A stretch of 7,619 nucleotides of DNA from JBGSOV01 sp964558715 (GCA_964558715.1 CAZLFD010000050.1:1-7619); one strand, 5' to 3'; shown: positions 1-6,458, numbered from the stretch's first letter. Program-made: numbers and translations. The notes: generated by a model from the letters alone, not told the origin.

Positions 1-33
1 GACACCATTCTTTGTGAGTGAAAGAAAAGTGTC
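1..33. repeat. Imperfect inverted repeat at the left edge
   Basis: The 13-base arms 1-13 (GACACCATTCTTT) and 21-33 (AAAGAAAAGTGTC) are complementary at 11 of 13 positions around a 7-base loop. The two mismatches lie together in mid-arm. No T-run follows on the plus strand, so it is not a clear terminator. It may be the end of a structure belonging to a gene outside the window. Confidence 0.35.
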
Positions 34-74
34 ACGAGAATTGGGGCTTAGAAGAAAACAGTAAGAGAAAGCCT

Positions 75-102
75 TTGAATCTGTTTTGAAAAATGGTAAA
101 AT
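75..102 (+). promoter_or_regulatory. Candidate sigma-70-type promoter of the TPR gene
   Basis: A -35-like TTGAAT (75-80) is followed after 16 bases by a -10-like TAAAAT (97-102), putting the transcript start near 109 and giving a leader of about 20 bases. A second overlapping pair is TTGAAA (86-91) and TAAAAT (110-115) with an 18-base spacer, which would give an almost leaderless mRNA. The region is AT-rich, so chance matches are possible. Confidence 0.4.
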
Positions 103-128
103 AATTAGATAAAATACTCACAAAAAAT

Positions 129-2171
129 ATGTACGCTGCTGAGATACTGGCGTCTGAACAGATTGAGATATATGCCGAAAGTACGCGAGTGCTGTTGTAT
201 ATTTTTGGCGTTTCATTGGGCATTGCGGTATTTGGCGGTGTCATGAATCGCATCAATACTGCCCTCGCCGTCCGATCAAAGCAAAAAAGCTATAAGCAAC
301 AAAGTGTCGTTTTTATGAATCAGAGGAGCCATGAGGCTAAGGGCTTCAATGGCGGAAGCCTGCATTTTAATATTGCGAGCGAGAACAAGGTGATTGCTAA
401 TGCGGAATTACATGATTTGCGCGAATTCTTATTAAAACTGTCATTTCGAAGTCTTGAAGGGCGCCTGCGTGAAGTAGAGCGTTGGCGCAAAGGTAAGTTT
501 GTCAGTGCCATGCTCAAAGAGTCGCTCAGCATCGTCATCAAAAGAATCGATAAAGACATCGAAACCACTAACACTGAAATCACCTTGCAAGAGGCACATG
601 ACCGTAAAGAGTATATCAAAGCCCTCAAGGCACTAAACGAAGCAGTCGCATTTGGCGAATTGGAAAGTATTCATCAAGCCGTACTCGATGGTGCTGCAGC
701 GATGAAAGACTCCCCTCAAGACAATAGAATCGAGATGATTGATTTGCATCTGAATGCGGCGCATAAATGCATGGTCTTTGCTGAACTCGAGCAGGCAATT
801 ATATATTATGAAAAAGCCTGTGAACTTCAACGCGAAATCACGGGGCATCTGCATGAAAAATTCGCCGAATGTCTCAATGAATTGGGTTATGCTCATCACT
901 TAGCAGAAAATCATGAGAAAGCCACGGCTTGCCACGAGAATGCGCTTACGATCTATTCCCGCACGATAGGGTCAGAGCGCCTAGAAACGGGCCTTACACA
1001 AAATGCTATTGGTATTAGTCTGGCGAGCAACAATGAGTTTGAAAAAGCGCTCAAACATCATTTTCATGCGCTCCCTATCTTGGTGAAAAACTTTGGTGAG
1101 CACTATCCTAGTGTGGCTGCGACGTATAGTAATATTGCGGTTGCGCTTAATGGTAGCGGACAGTATGAGCGAGCAGTCGAATATCACCAGAAAGCCATCG
1201 ATTGCGATTTGAAATATTTTGGCAAAAACCACAAAAGTGTTGCCATTTATCAAAACCTGCTCGGGCTTGCACAATATCAATTGGCACATATGGATGAAGC
1301 GATTGCGAGTTTTAAAAAATCACTTGAAATTGCGGAAAAAGTCTTCGGCAACGAACATCCTACCACGGCGACGATCTGTAATAATCTGGGCGGCGTGGTC
1401 TACGCGACGGAAGATTATGATGCAGCTATCAAATACTATAATCGAGCGCTGAGTATCAATATGCAAGCATTTGATGGGAATCACGAAAACATTGCTGTAA
1501 ACCTTGGGAATCTTGGTAGCGCCTGGAAGAAAAAAGGCGGATTTGCGAGGGCGATTGATTACTATAAAAACGCACTCGAAATCGAACTTCAGAAATTCGG
1601 TGAAATGCATGCGACTGTCGCAACTACCTATGATAATTTGGGCGGCGCTCTGCGAGGCAAGGGCGAGTTTGAAGAAGCCATCAAATATAAACAAAAAGCA
1701 CTCGATATCAGCCTCAAGCTTTATGGAGAACATCATGAAAACATTGCCATCTGCTATAATGGAATCGCCAAGACATACGAAGCAATGGAAGAGTATCAGA
1801 AGGCGATTGATTTTTTTGAGAAGACATTGATGGTCAACGTGAAGCTGAATGGAGGGGATGATATAAATGCAGCACGGGCGTATATGAACCTGGGCCGGGT
1901 GATGAAACTGGCTAAGCAATATGATAATGCCCAAAATAGTTACGAGCAAGCGATTGCCATATACAAGAAATTGCCAGGAGAAGAGAGGCAAGTCATTGAG
2001 ATATATGAGTATTTGGCTGATGTCGCCAACTCAAGTGGGAATGCGAAGAAAGCCCTACTTTTTGCCGAGAAGGCACAAGATTTGGCGATCAAGATCGATG
2101 ACTCCGGCTTAGTCAGTCAGGCGGCAGCAATCGTGCAGAAAATGAAAGAACGTTTGGCAGTTTCGATGTAG
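129..2171 (+). CDS. Membrane-anchored kinesin-light-chain-type TPR repeat protein
   Basis: This 680-residue protein is dominated by tetratricopeptide repeats of the 42-residue TPR_12/kinesin-light-chain type. The repeated pattern (A-x-x-Y-x-N-L-G at the first helix, Y-x-x-A-I-x-Y-x-x-K-A-L in the second) recurs with exact 42-residue spacing near residues 246, 288, 330, 372, 414, 456, 498, 540 and 582, with weaker units at about 203 and 624. TPR arrays form superhelical scaffolds that bind other proteins; no catalytic motif is visible. Residues 21-39 (VLLYIFGVSLGIAVFGGVM) are a probable transmembrane helix followed by Arg/Lys-rich sequence, so by the positive-inside rule the TPR domain is predicted to face the cytoplasm. 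Residues 86-200 are charged and helical, without a recognised fold. The start is the ATG at 129, which keeps the membrane segment; no Shine-Dalgarno sequence precedes it. It ends in TAG. The TPR assignment is secure, but the partner and biological role are unknown. Confidence 0.93.
   Translation: MYAAEILASEQIEIYAESTRVLLYIFGVSLGIAVFGGVMNRINTALAVRSKQKSYKQQSVVFMNQRSHEAKGFNGGSLHFNIASENKVIANAELHDLREFLLKLSFRSLEGRLREVERWRKGKFVSAMLKESLSIVIKRIDKDIETTNTEITLQEAHDRKEYIKALKALNEAVAFGELESIHQAVLDGAAAMKDSPQDNRIEMIDLHLNAAHKCMVFAELEQAIIYYEKACELQREITGHLHEKFAECLNELGYAHHLAENHEKATACHENALTIYSRTIGSERLETGLTQNAIGISLASNNEFEKALKHHFHALPILVKNFGEHYPSVAATYSNIAVALNGSGQYERAVEYHQKAIDCDLKYFGKNHKSVAIYQNLLGLAQYQLAHMDEAIASFKKSLEIAEKVFGNEHPTTATICNNLGGVVYATEDYDAAIKYYNRALSINMQAFDGNHENIAVNLGNLGSAWKKKGGFARAIDYYKNALEIELQKFGEMHATVATTYDNLGGALRGKGEFEEAIKYKQKALDISLKLYGEHHENIAICYNGIAKTYEAMEEYQKAIDFFEKTLMVNVKLNGGDDINAARAYMNLGRVMKLAKQYDNAQNSYEQAIAIYKKLPGEERQVIEIYEYLADVANSSGNAKKALLFAEKAQDLAIKIDDSGLVSQAAAIVQKMKERLAVSM
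735..2093 (+). repeat. TPR-coding tandem array, 126-bp period
   Basis: About eleven 42-codon units inside the TPR gene give a 126-bp protein-level periodicity (residues ~203-655). At the DNA level the copies are strongly diverged, so this is an old array and not a recent slippage expansion. The central units (residues 330-580) fit the consensus best, and the outer units degrade towards both ends. Confidence 0.75.
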
Positions 2172-2308
2172 CGATCATCATCAGGCATAAATCATGCAGA
2201 TACTATTCCGTTTTTTGTTGAGTAAATATTTCGAAACAATCTTCCAGTTTATACGTTATTAGTAGTGGAAAGTTATTTTTTGCTTTTCATTCCTGTTGTC
2301 TCAATCTT
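2172..2308. other. Intergenic leader of the SLH gene
   Basis: These 137 bases separate two co-oriented genes. They are AT-rich with a T-run at 2211-2216, but no stable GC-rich stem directly precedes it, so a terminator for the TPR gene is not convincing. Weak -10-like sequences occur around 2249-2260 without a good -35. The 20 bases before the ATG at 2309 are pyrimidine-rich and carry no Shine-Dalgarno sequence. Confidence 0.4.
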
Positions 2309-4687
2309 ATGAAAACAACTCGTTTTCACTCGTTCATTCTTTTCTCCCTCTTGCTTTTTCTGATACTTATGGGCTCAGGCGTGGCTTTTGCCGAAGAGCC
2401 AGAAGCGTCACCTTCTGCCTTGCCTGAAGTAAGTGTAGAGCCAGGAGCCACGCCTGAAGCTGCTTCTTCACCCGAAGCAAGTGAAGAACCTGAAGCTTCA
2501 CCAGAAATGGAGGATGTTATGATGATTGAATGTACCGACTGTGCTGCTCAGCAAGCAGCAGCGCGCAATAAAGCAGACGATATTTCGGCTGCACAAAACA
2601 ATATTCAAGCTATTAAAGATCAGATCGAATCTGATCTCAGCGACATCAGCATCACCACTGAAGAAGAGATCGATGCCGAATTCGCTTCTGCCATCGACGC
2701 ACTCATCGTTGATTCCGGTTGTAGCACCGAAGCCGAATACGGCGATATTTTGCCGGAAATCGATGGTATTAAAGGATACCTCTACAATCAAATATTCTAT
2801 TGCCCAGATGCAGCGTCGCTCGAAACGTTTATTGCCGCTGGCTTTAATGGCACTTTCTTGGAATGGAGCACCACATTCAATCCTGACAATACGACCGCAT
2901 GGGAAGCCGTTTCTGAATCTTACCTGCAGTTTGAGTCAGATCTTGACGATTACTTTGCTATGCTGCTTGAGTACGGACAGCTGTTAAGCGATGCGCAAGA
3001 TTGTGTCGAAATGATGCTTGGTTACCAGATGGAAGGTCAGTGCACCGACACGGTCATCGACCATGGCGATAGCGACATTCCAGAAGATTTTGAAGACGTT
3101 GTTGATTGCCCTGATTGTTCTGCCAACGCAACAGCTGTTGATGATATCGAAGCCGAACTTGCTGAAATCGAAGATGAGGTCGCCGCAAAGAATCAAGAAA
3201 TCGCTGACTTGAATGACCAATTGCAGCAAGACCAGGCATTTGAATCCGACATCGAAGCCGCGATCGCTTCTGCCAATTGTGAGACCGAAGAAGCCTTCGA
3301 AGACATCACTATCAAATCCGGACAAGCTGCCGGTGTGATTTATGGCGTCATTTATCACTGCAAAAACGAAGCTGATGTCGAAGCCCTGATTGCCGCACTC
3401 GATGCCTTTTGGGAAACCAACACGGCTCCATCTGGCGATGAGACTTTCGTCGAGCAGATCAATGATCTACTCTCTGAAATCGAAACTTTGCTCGATGAAT
3501 ACAACGACGTGCTTGCCGACCTTGTGATGGCACAAGAAGACTACCAAGACTGTCTCGACTATCATCTCTCTTTACAAGCCGAGGGTTATTGTCTTGATGA
3601 AGAAGAAGTGGAAGATAACGAAACCGGTGGGGGTGATAACGGCGAAGAAAGGGAAGATAACGAAATCGGCGGAATCACACCTCCTTCAGTCGGGGGCAGC
3701 GTGACTATATCTGCTACCAAACGCCGTAGTGGCAGTGGCGGCAGCAGTGCTTCTCTTAACTACTGCGATTACACGATCTTCTCTGATATCACGCCAGTTC
3801 CGAATACGATGACCAAACAGCTGAGCCAGATCACCTTTACCGCGAAATCGACCATTAAACTCGATTCGATGCAGCTGACCGTTGCCGGTGAGGCGGTCGA
3901 GCTGAAGGCGACCAAGAATACCAATGGAAGTTATGCTGTTGTTGGCATGCCCCCGACTGCAATCAGCACAAACGGAAAATACCGCATTGAGCTTTTTGGG
4001 AAAGACGGTACAACTCCATCCTGTTCCCGTCAGCGTTTGCACACCATCCAAGTCGACTCCAGAATCGGAACCGTCGATGACCCAGATACCCCGGAAGATG
4101 AATCTGCCGGTATACCAAAAGAAGGCGACCTCTTCAGTGATGCGATCGACTTCAGTGATATTGGCGGACACTGGGCTGCAGAATATATCCGTAAACTTGC
4201 CAACCGCGGAATCGTTTCTGGCTATGGTGATGGTCGCTTTGGTCCGGATAACAACATCACTCGTGCCGAGCTGACGAAGATCGCGCTCGAAGCATTTGCT
4301 ATCGGCAAGATGGATGTGCAGGAAAACCCATTCCTGGATGTTGATGCCGCACAATGGTATGCGCCGTATGTCGCTCAGGCAAAAACCCTAGCCATTATTG
4401 CCGGTTACGACGACGGAACCTTTCAGCCAAATAATTCTATCACTCGTGCCGAAGGCCTCAAAATTCTCCTTGGCGCAGCAAACATCGATGTTTCTGCTCA
4501 TGCCGCTTTCGCTTCAAACTTTGCGGATGTCGAAGTCGGTGTGTTCTACACTGGCCATGTCAACTGGGCGGTCGAGAAGGGGATTATTAATGGCTATGGC
4601 AACGGCATATTCGGCCCGAACGATACTTTGACTCGTGGCCAACTGGCTAAAATCGCAATCAACTTACTCGAATATTTGAACCGCTAA
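2309..4687 (+). CDS. Exported surface protein with duplicated six-Cys module, Ig-like domain and three SLH domains
   Basis: This 792-residue protein is exported and probably held on the cell surface. Residues 1-28 are a signal peptide (basic start, Leu/Phe-rich core, AFA|EE cleavage site). Residues 29-70 are a Pro/Glu/Ala/Ser linker containing EEPEASP twice. Residues 73-260 and 265-430 are two acidic, helix-rich modules, each with six cysteines in matching spacing. A Gly/Asp/Glu linker (431-480) leads to a beta-rich Ig-like domain (~484-582) with a likely C486-C572 disulfide. Three SLH domains follow at about 609-663, 672-726 and 734-789, with GYGDGRFGPDNNITRAE, GYDDGTFQPNNSITRAE and GYGNGIFGPNDTLTRGQ motifs. 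SLH triplets bind secondary cell-wall polysaccharide, classically pyruvylated, so the N-terminal modules would project outwards. All 14 cysteines of the mature protein fall in these modules and the Ig-like domain. No enzyme motif is seen. The ATG at 2309 is chosen because the signal peptide begins there; there is no Shine-Dalgarno sequence. The function of the six-Cys modules is unknown. Confidence 0.95.
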   Translation: MKTTRFHSFILFSLLLFLILMGSGVAFAEEPEASPSALPEVSVEPGATPEAASSPEASEEPEASPEMEDVMMIECTDCAAQQAAARNKADDISAAQNNIQAIKDQIESDLSDISITTEEEIDAEFASAIDALIVDSGCSTEAEYGDILPEIDGIKGYLYNQIFYCPDAASLETFIAAGFNGTFLEWSTTFNPDNTTAWEAVSESYLQFESDLDDYFAMLLEYGQLLSDAQDCVEMMLGYQMEGQCTDTVIDHGDSDIPEDFEDVVDCPDCSANATAVDDIEAELAEIEDEVAAKNQEIADLNDQLQQDQAFESDIEAAIASANCETEEAFEDITIKSGQAAGVIYGVIYHCKNEADVEALIAALDAFWETNTAPSGDETFVEQINDLLSEIETLLDEYNDVLADLVMAQEDYQDCLDYHLSLQAEGYCLDEEEVEDNETGGGDNGEEREDNEIGGITPPSVGGSVTISATKRRSGSGGSSASLNYCDYTIFSDITPVPNTMTKQLSQITFTAKSTIKLDSMQLTVAGEAVELKATKNTNGSYAVVGMPPTAISTNGKYRIELFGKDGTTPSCSRQRLHTIQVDSRIGTVDDPDTPEDESAGIPKEGDLFSDAIDFSDIGGHWAAEYIRKLANRGIVSGYGDGRFGPDNNITRAELTKIALEAFAIGKMDVQENPFLDVDAAQWYAPYVAQAKTLAIIAGYDDGTFQPNNSITRAEGLKILLGAANIDVSAHAAFASNFADVEVGVFYTGHVNWAVEKGIINGYGNGIFGPNDTLTRGQLAKIAINLLEYLNR
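2525..3598 (+). repeat. Tandem duplication of a ~190-residue six-cysteine module
   Basis: Within the SLH gene, module A has cysteines at residues 75, 78, 138, 165, 232 and 245, and module B at 267, 270, 324, 351, 415 and 428. Intervals are 3, 60, 27, 67, 13 and 3, 54, 27, 64, 13. Both modules start with C-x-D-C, have a Y-x-C or Y-H-C fourth cysteine, and end D-C-x12-C followed by acidic sequence. The copies are far diverged in DNA, so the duplication is old. Confidence 0.8.
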
Positions 4688-4712
4688 ACAAAGGTCGATA
4701 ACAGGTCTTCAA

Positions 4713-4755
4713 TAAAATCCATACCCCGCCAAGGTGGGGGATGGATTTTACGTTT
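4713..4755. terminator. Probable bidirectional intrinsic terminator
   Basis: TAAAATCCAT (4713-4722) pairs perfectly with ATGGATTTTA (4741-4750), and inside it CCCC (4724-4727) pairs with GGGG (4736-4739) around a short loop. On the plus strand the stem runs into TTTTACGTTTT, 26 bases after the SLH stop. On the minus strand it ends in ATTTTATT, about 64 bases after the DUF4395 stop. It lies between converging genes and can plausibly end both transcripts. Confidence 0.75.
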
Positions 4756-4813
4756 TGCGCGATTTTTCCATCTACCGTATAAGTCTCTCGAAGAGCATGC
4801 TGACGCTATTTAA

Positions 4814-5392
4814 TTAATGTGGTTTTTTCAATGAGCAAACGCCACCGGGGCAAGCGGGGCGGTACTCTGGTGCTTGGATAAGCTTGGCCTTGATAAGTCC
4901 GTAGTACATCTTGCAGCCCACGCAGATGCCAAAGCTCGTTTCGAACCACATCACCAACAGGCAGAAGGAGCAGACGGCGAGATTCACGCTGCCGCGGACA
5001 TCGAAAACGAAGAGCAGCATGATCATAGTGAAGGACATGAGCAAGCCAATACTCCAGGCAAAGCGCTTTTGAATCGCACCCACGTATTCCGGAGCCTGGT
5101 TGCGGACGATGAACTCTGCGATATTGGAAACCGGTGAAAAGCGCGTTCCGATCACCACCTTGGTAAAGAAGTCGATAAAGAAGATGGCGACGACAATCTT
5201 GAGTGGCAGAAAATTTTGCTCAAAAAATGCAAGCGCGAAAGCGACAGCCCCAAATACCAGCATGATACCGGCACCGGCGCGTACGGTCCGCTCATTCAAA
5301 ACCGGATACGGCGCCGGATCACCGTTGATGGTGAGCCCAGGAATGACCTGTCCGTAAGTGAAGAAACCATACTTTTTGAGGGTTTGCATCAT
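4814..5392 (-). CDS. DUF4395 family cysteine-rich integral membrane protein
   Basis: This 192-residue protein has four probable transmembrane helices (about 40-58, 64-81, 113-130 and 136-155). It carries the conserved DUF4395 signature near the C-terminus, F-G-I-C-V-G-C-K-M-Y (residues 154-163), with a C-x2-C pair at 157/160. A second C-x2-C (141/144) lies in the last helix, and a tail CPGGVC (181-186) gives six cysteines. The family has no firmly assigned biochemical role. DUF4395 genes are often found near rhodanese, thioredoxin-like or sulfur-handling genes, so a thiol or sulfur function is inferred. The gene follows the repressor gene by 17 bases on the same strand, so the two are probably cotranscribed. 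The frame is open upstream to 5473, but that extension overlaps the repressor gene and is hydrophilic and unlike the family. The ATG at 5392 (or the adjacent one at 5389) is preferred. The sequence before it is pyrimidine-rich with no Shine-Dalgarno, so translational coupling is possible. Confidence 0.85.
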   Translation of the reverse strand: MMQTLKKYGFFTYGQVIPGLTINGDPAPYPVLNERTVRAGAGIMLVFGAVAFALAFFEQNFLPLKIVVAIFFIDFFTKVVIGTRFSPVSNIAEFIVRNQAPEYVGAIQKRFAWSIGLLMSFTMIMLLFVFDVRGSVNLAVCSFCLLVMWFETSFGICVGCKMYYGLIKAKLIQAPEYRPACPGGVCSLKKPH

Positions 5393-5409
5393 GGGAAGAA
5401 AGAAAGAAA

Positions 5410-5655
5410 TCAGTGTTTGACGAGTTGACGGATGACTTTTTGTAGTGGCCCGGTTTTTTTCTGGTGCAGACATTTTTTAAGATTCTGTTCCAGAAAGAGC
5501 ACAAAAGCGTTTTCGACAGCGGCCTCCGCCGCTTGAAATTGGACCATTACCTTTTCGCAGGCTTCATCTTTTTCGATCATGCGGGTGAGAGCCTCAAGCT
5601 GGCCGGTGGCCTTTTTAAGCCGTGCGAGGACTTTTTTGTCAGTGATGTCTTTCAT
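5410..5655 (-). CDS. CsoR/CstR-family (DUF156) metal- or sulfur-sensing repressor
   Basis: This 81-residue all-helical repressor is of the CsoR/RcnR/FrmR family (DUF156), with the typical opening K-x-V-L-x-R-L-K-K-x-x-G-Q-L and helix-1 R-M-I-E-K-D-E-A-C. Family members form tetramers that bind G/C-tract operators and release DNA when their cysteines take Cu(I) or react. The two signature cysteines are present (C33 and C62). The position of the copper-ligand His, four residues before the second Cys, is Asn58 (N-L-K-K-C). Copper CsoR uses Cys-His-Cys, while CstR persulfide sensors keep only the two cysteines, so this fits CstR better. A nearby His (H64) could complicate that reading. The ATG at 5655 is chosen because it aligns with family N-termini; a TTG at 5664 would add three residues. 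No Shine-Dalgarno precedes it. Two family-type operators lie just upstream, implying autoregulation together with the downstream DUF4395 gene. Confidence 0.88.
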   Translation of the reverse strand: MKDITDKKVLARLKKATGQLEALTRMIEKDEACEKVMVQFQAAEAAVENAFVLFLEQNLKKCLHQKKTGPLQKVIRQLVKH

Positions 5656-5678
5656 GAGACGCAATAAAGTCTGCTTCT

Positions 5679-5709
5679 ATTATACCCCTAGGGGGTATAC
5701 AAGAGTCAA
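5679..5709 (-). promoter_or_regulatory. Promoter of the repressor-DUF4395 operon
   Basis: On the minus strand a -35-like TTGACT (plus 5704-5709) and a perfect TATAAT -10 (plus 5679-5684) are separated by 19 bases that consist almost entirely of operator 1. The transcript would start near 5672, giving a 17-base leader before the ATG at 5655. The 19-base spacer is longer than the 17-base optimum, so the promoter may be intrinsically weak. A repressor bound here would block polymerase directly. Confidence 0.7.
5681..5699. promoter_or_regulatory. CsoR/CstR-type operator 1 (proximal)
   Basis: The palindrome ATACCCC-TAG-GGGGTAT (5682-5698), extended by T and A on each side, matches the known operator form of this repressor family: a C tract and a G tract flanked by ATA/TAT. 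It fills the -35/-10 spacer and overlaps the -10 box of the operon promoter. Confidence 0.85.
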
Positions 5710-5725
5710 GTATATCAACAAATTA

Positions 5726-5742
5726 ATACCCCTAGGGGGTAT
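5726..5742. promoter_or_regulatory. CsoR/CstR-type operator 2 (distal)
   Basis: This is an exact 17-base copy of the operator 1 core, with its start 44 bp away, about four helical turns, so both sites face the same side of the DNA. On the minus strand a TATTAA follows it where TATAAT follows operator 1, but no good -35 is seen. It is probably a cooperative repressor site; a second weak promoter is possible. Confidence 0.8.
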
Positions 5743-5760
5743 ATTTAAGTAGAGTTCATT

Positions 5761-5810
5761 CCGCAATGGCAAAGCCGTCAGCCGAAGGCTGACGGCTTTG
5801 CGAGGTGCGG
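5761..5810. repeat. Strong perfect hairpin, REP-like
   Basis: A perfect 15-bp stem (5769-5783 with 5787-5801) closes a GAA loop, with core GCCGTCAGCC/GGCTGACGGC. After small internal loops, CCGCA (5761-5765) pairs again with TGCGG (5806-5810). No T-run follows on either strand, so a standard intrinsic terminator is unlikely. It could be a REP/palindromic unit or a Rho-type 3' boundary for the disrupted VOC gene upstream on the minus strand. Confidence 0.7.
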
Positions 5811-5913
5811 TCGAAAAGGGAAAATGAAAGCTGATATTTTTGATTCATGTTATTAACAAAACCCGGACAGCCCCGCGGTAATCCAGAAAGAAACAAACAT
5901 GTTTACGTGTGTG

Positions 5914-5952
5914 TCTGGATTGCTTCGGTCGTTTCACTCTCTCGCAAAGACG
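5914..5952 (-). repeat. Degenerate copy of a common intergenic repeat
   Basis: Read on the minus strand this begins CGTCTTTGCGAGAGAGTG and ends GACCGAAGCAATCCAGA. It resembles a dispersed bacterial intergenic repeat of the form CATTGCGAGGGAGCGAAG followed by CGACCGAAGCAATCCAG, seen in many unrelated genomes (from memory, not searched). TCTGGAT at its edge (5914-5920) also pairs with ATCCAGA at 5881-5887. It lies just beyond the end of the disrupted VOC gene. Confidence 0.45.
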
Positions 5953-5987
5953 CTGCCGCGTTTTTTCTGCGCTGTCATTCCCGCCAC

Positions 5988-6359
5988 CTACACGTGTTGG
6001 TCGATTAAAATCGGATTTCCATCCGGATCTACCACTACAAAACTGCCTGGCCAACTCTCACCATCGAGTGCTTCTTGTTCGGTAGCGACGCCGTTTTAAG
6101 AGACTTCTTTGTGGAGTTTTCGTACATCTGAGTAGTCATCCAAGGTTTCGCAGTGCTGATTCCAGCCGGGGTTAAAGGTAAGGATGTTTTTGTCGAACAT
6201 ACCCTGAAACAGCCCGATGACCGACTCTCCGTTTTTCATAATCAGATAGTTGTGCTCTACTTCTCCGCCGAAGACGGAAAGGCCAAGCTTTTCGTAAAAT
6301 ACTTTTGATGCCTGCAGGTCTTTTACCGCCAGGCTGATGGAGAACGCGCCGAGTTTCAT
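5988..6359 (-). pseudogene. VOC (glyoxalase/bleomycin-resistance fold) protein interrupted by an in-frame TAA
   Basis: The frame opens MKLGAFSISLAVKDLQASK, followed by FYEKLGLSVFGG, LIMKNGESVIGLFQGMF and NILTFNPGW, all typical of a small VOC-superfamily group of about 120-125 residues. After 87 residues it meets TAA (6096-6098). The same frame then continues without error for 35 codons, NGVATEQ through VVVDPDGNPILIDQHV, to a TAG at 5988-5990. That tail is the expected family C-terminus, so the full reading is 123 codons, a normal length. One base change (AAA Lys to TAA) would explain the break. The truncated product would lack the final strands of the fold and is probably non-functional; a sequencing error or readthrough are alternatives. 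The ATG at 6359 matches family starts; a GTG at 6380 would add seven residues. There is no Shine-Dalgarno. The substrate is unknown, and no neighbour suggests one. Confidence 0.85.
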
Positions 6360-6371
6360 GTGTTTGTAGAA

Positions 6372-6396
6372 AGCACTCACATGGTAGGGGAGTGCT
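6372..6396. repeat. Short inverted repeat at the VOC gene start
   Basis: AGCACTC (6372-6378) and GAGTGCT (6390-6396) are perfect 7-base arms with an 11-base spacer, 13-37 bases upstream of the VOC ATG on the minus strand. It could be an operator or an mRNA leader hairpin, and it overlaps the alternative GTG start, which favours the ATG at 6359. Chance is possible at this length. Confidence 0.3.
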
Positions 6397-6458
6397 GCAT
6401 GATTTACAATGGGTTTTCTGTCACAGGTGGTTACTGCCGGAAGTTGGCGCGGCGCACT

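Noticed and set aside
735..2093. CRISPR or satellite array suggested by the 126-bp period
   Set aside because: The periodicity exists only at protein level (TPR units); the DNA copies are diverged and lack identical repeats.
4874..5428. Plus-strand ORFs opposite the DUF4395 gene
   Set aside because: They are low-information antisense readings of a clearly conserved membrane protein.
5393..5473. 27-residue N-terminal extension of the DUF4395 protein
   Set aside because: It overlaps the end of the repressor gene in another frame, is hydrophilic, and does not resemble the family N-terminus. The ATG at 5392 follows the repressor stop by 17 bases.
5410..5655. Calling the repressor a copper-sensing CsoR
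   Set aside because: The ligand His position is Asn and no copper ATPase or CopZ-like gene is nearby. A copper role is not excluded, so no gene symbol is given.
5656..5664. TTG start adding three residues to the repressor
   Set aside because: An ATG at 5655 is available, fits family N-termini, and leaves a leader of about 17 bases from the predicted transcript start.
5899..6099. 66-residue plus-strand ORF
   Set aside because: It is antisense to the C-terminal part of the disrupted VOC gene, has no recognisable features, and covers the dispersed repeat.
5988..6359. Alternative genetic code explaining the TAA in the VOC gene
   Set aside because: TAA terminates the 792-residue SLH gene and the DUF4395 gene normally, so reassignment of TAA is not supported.
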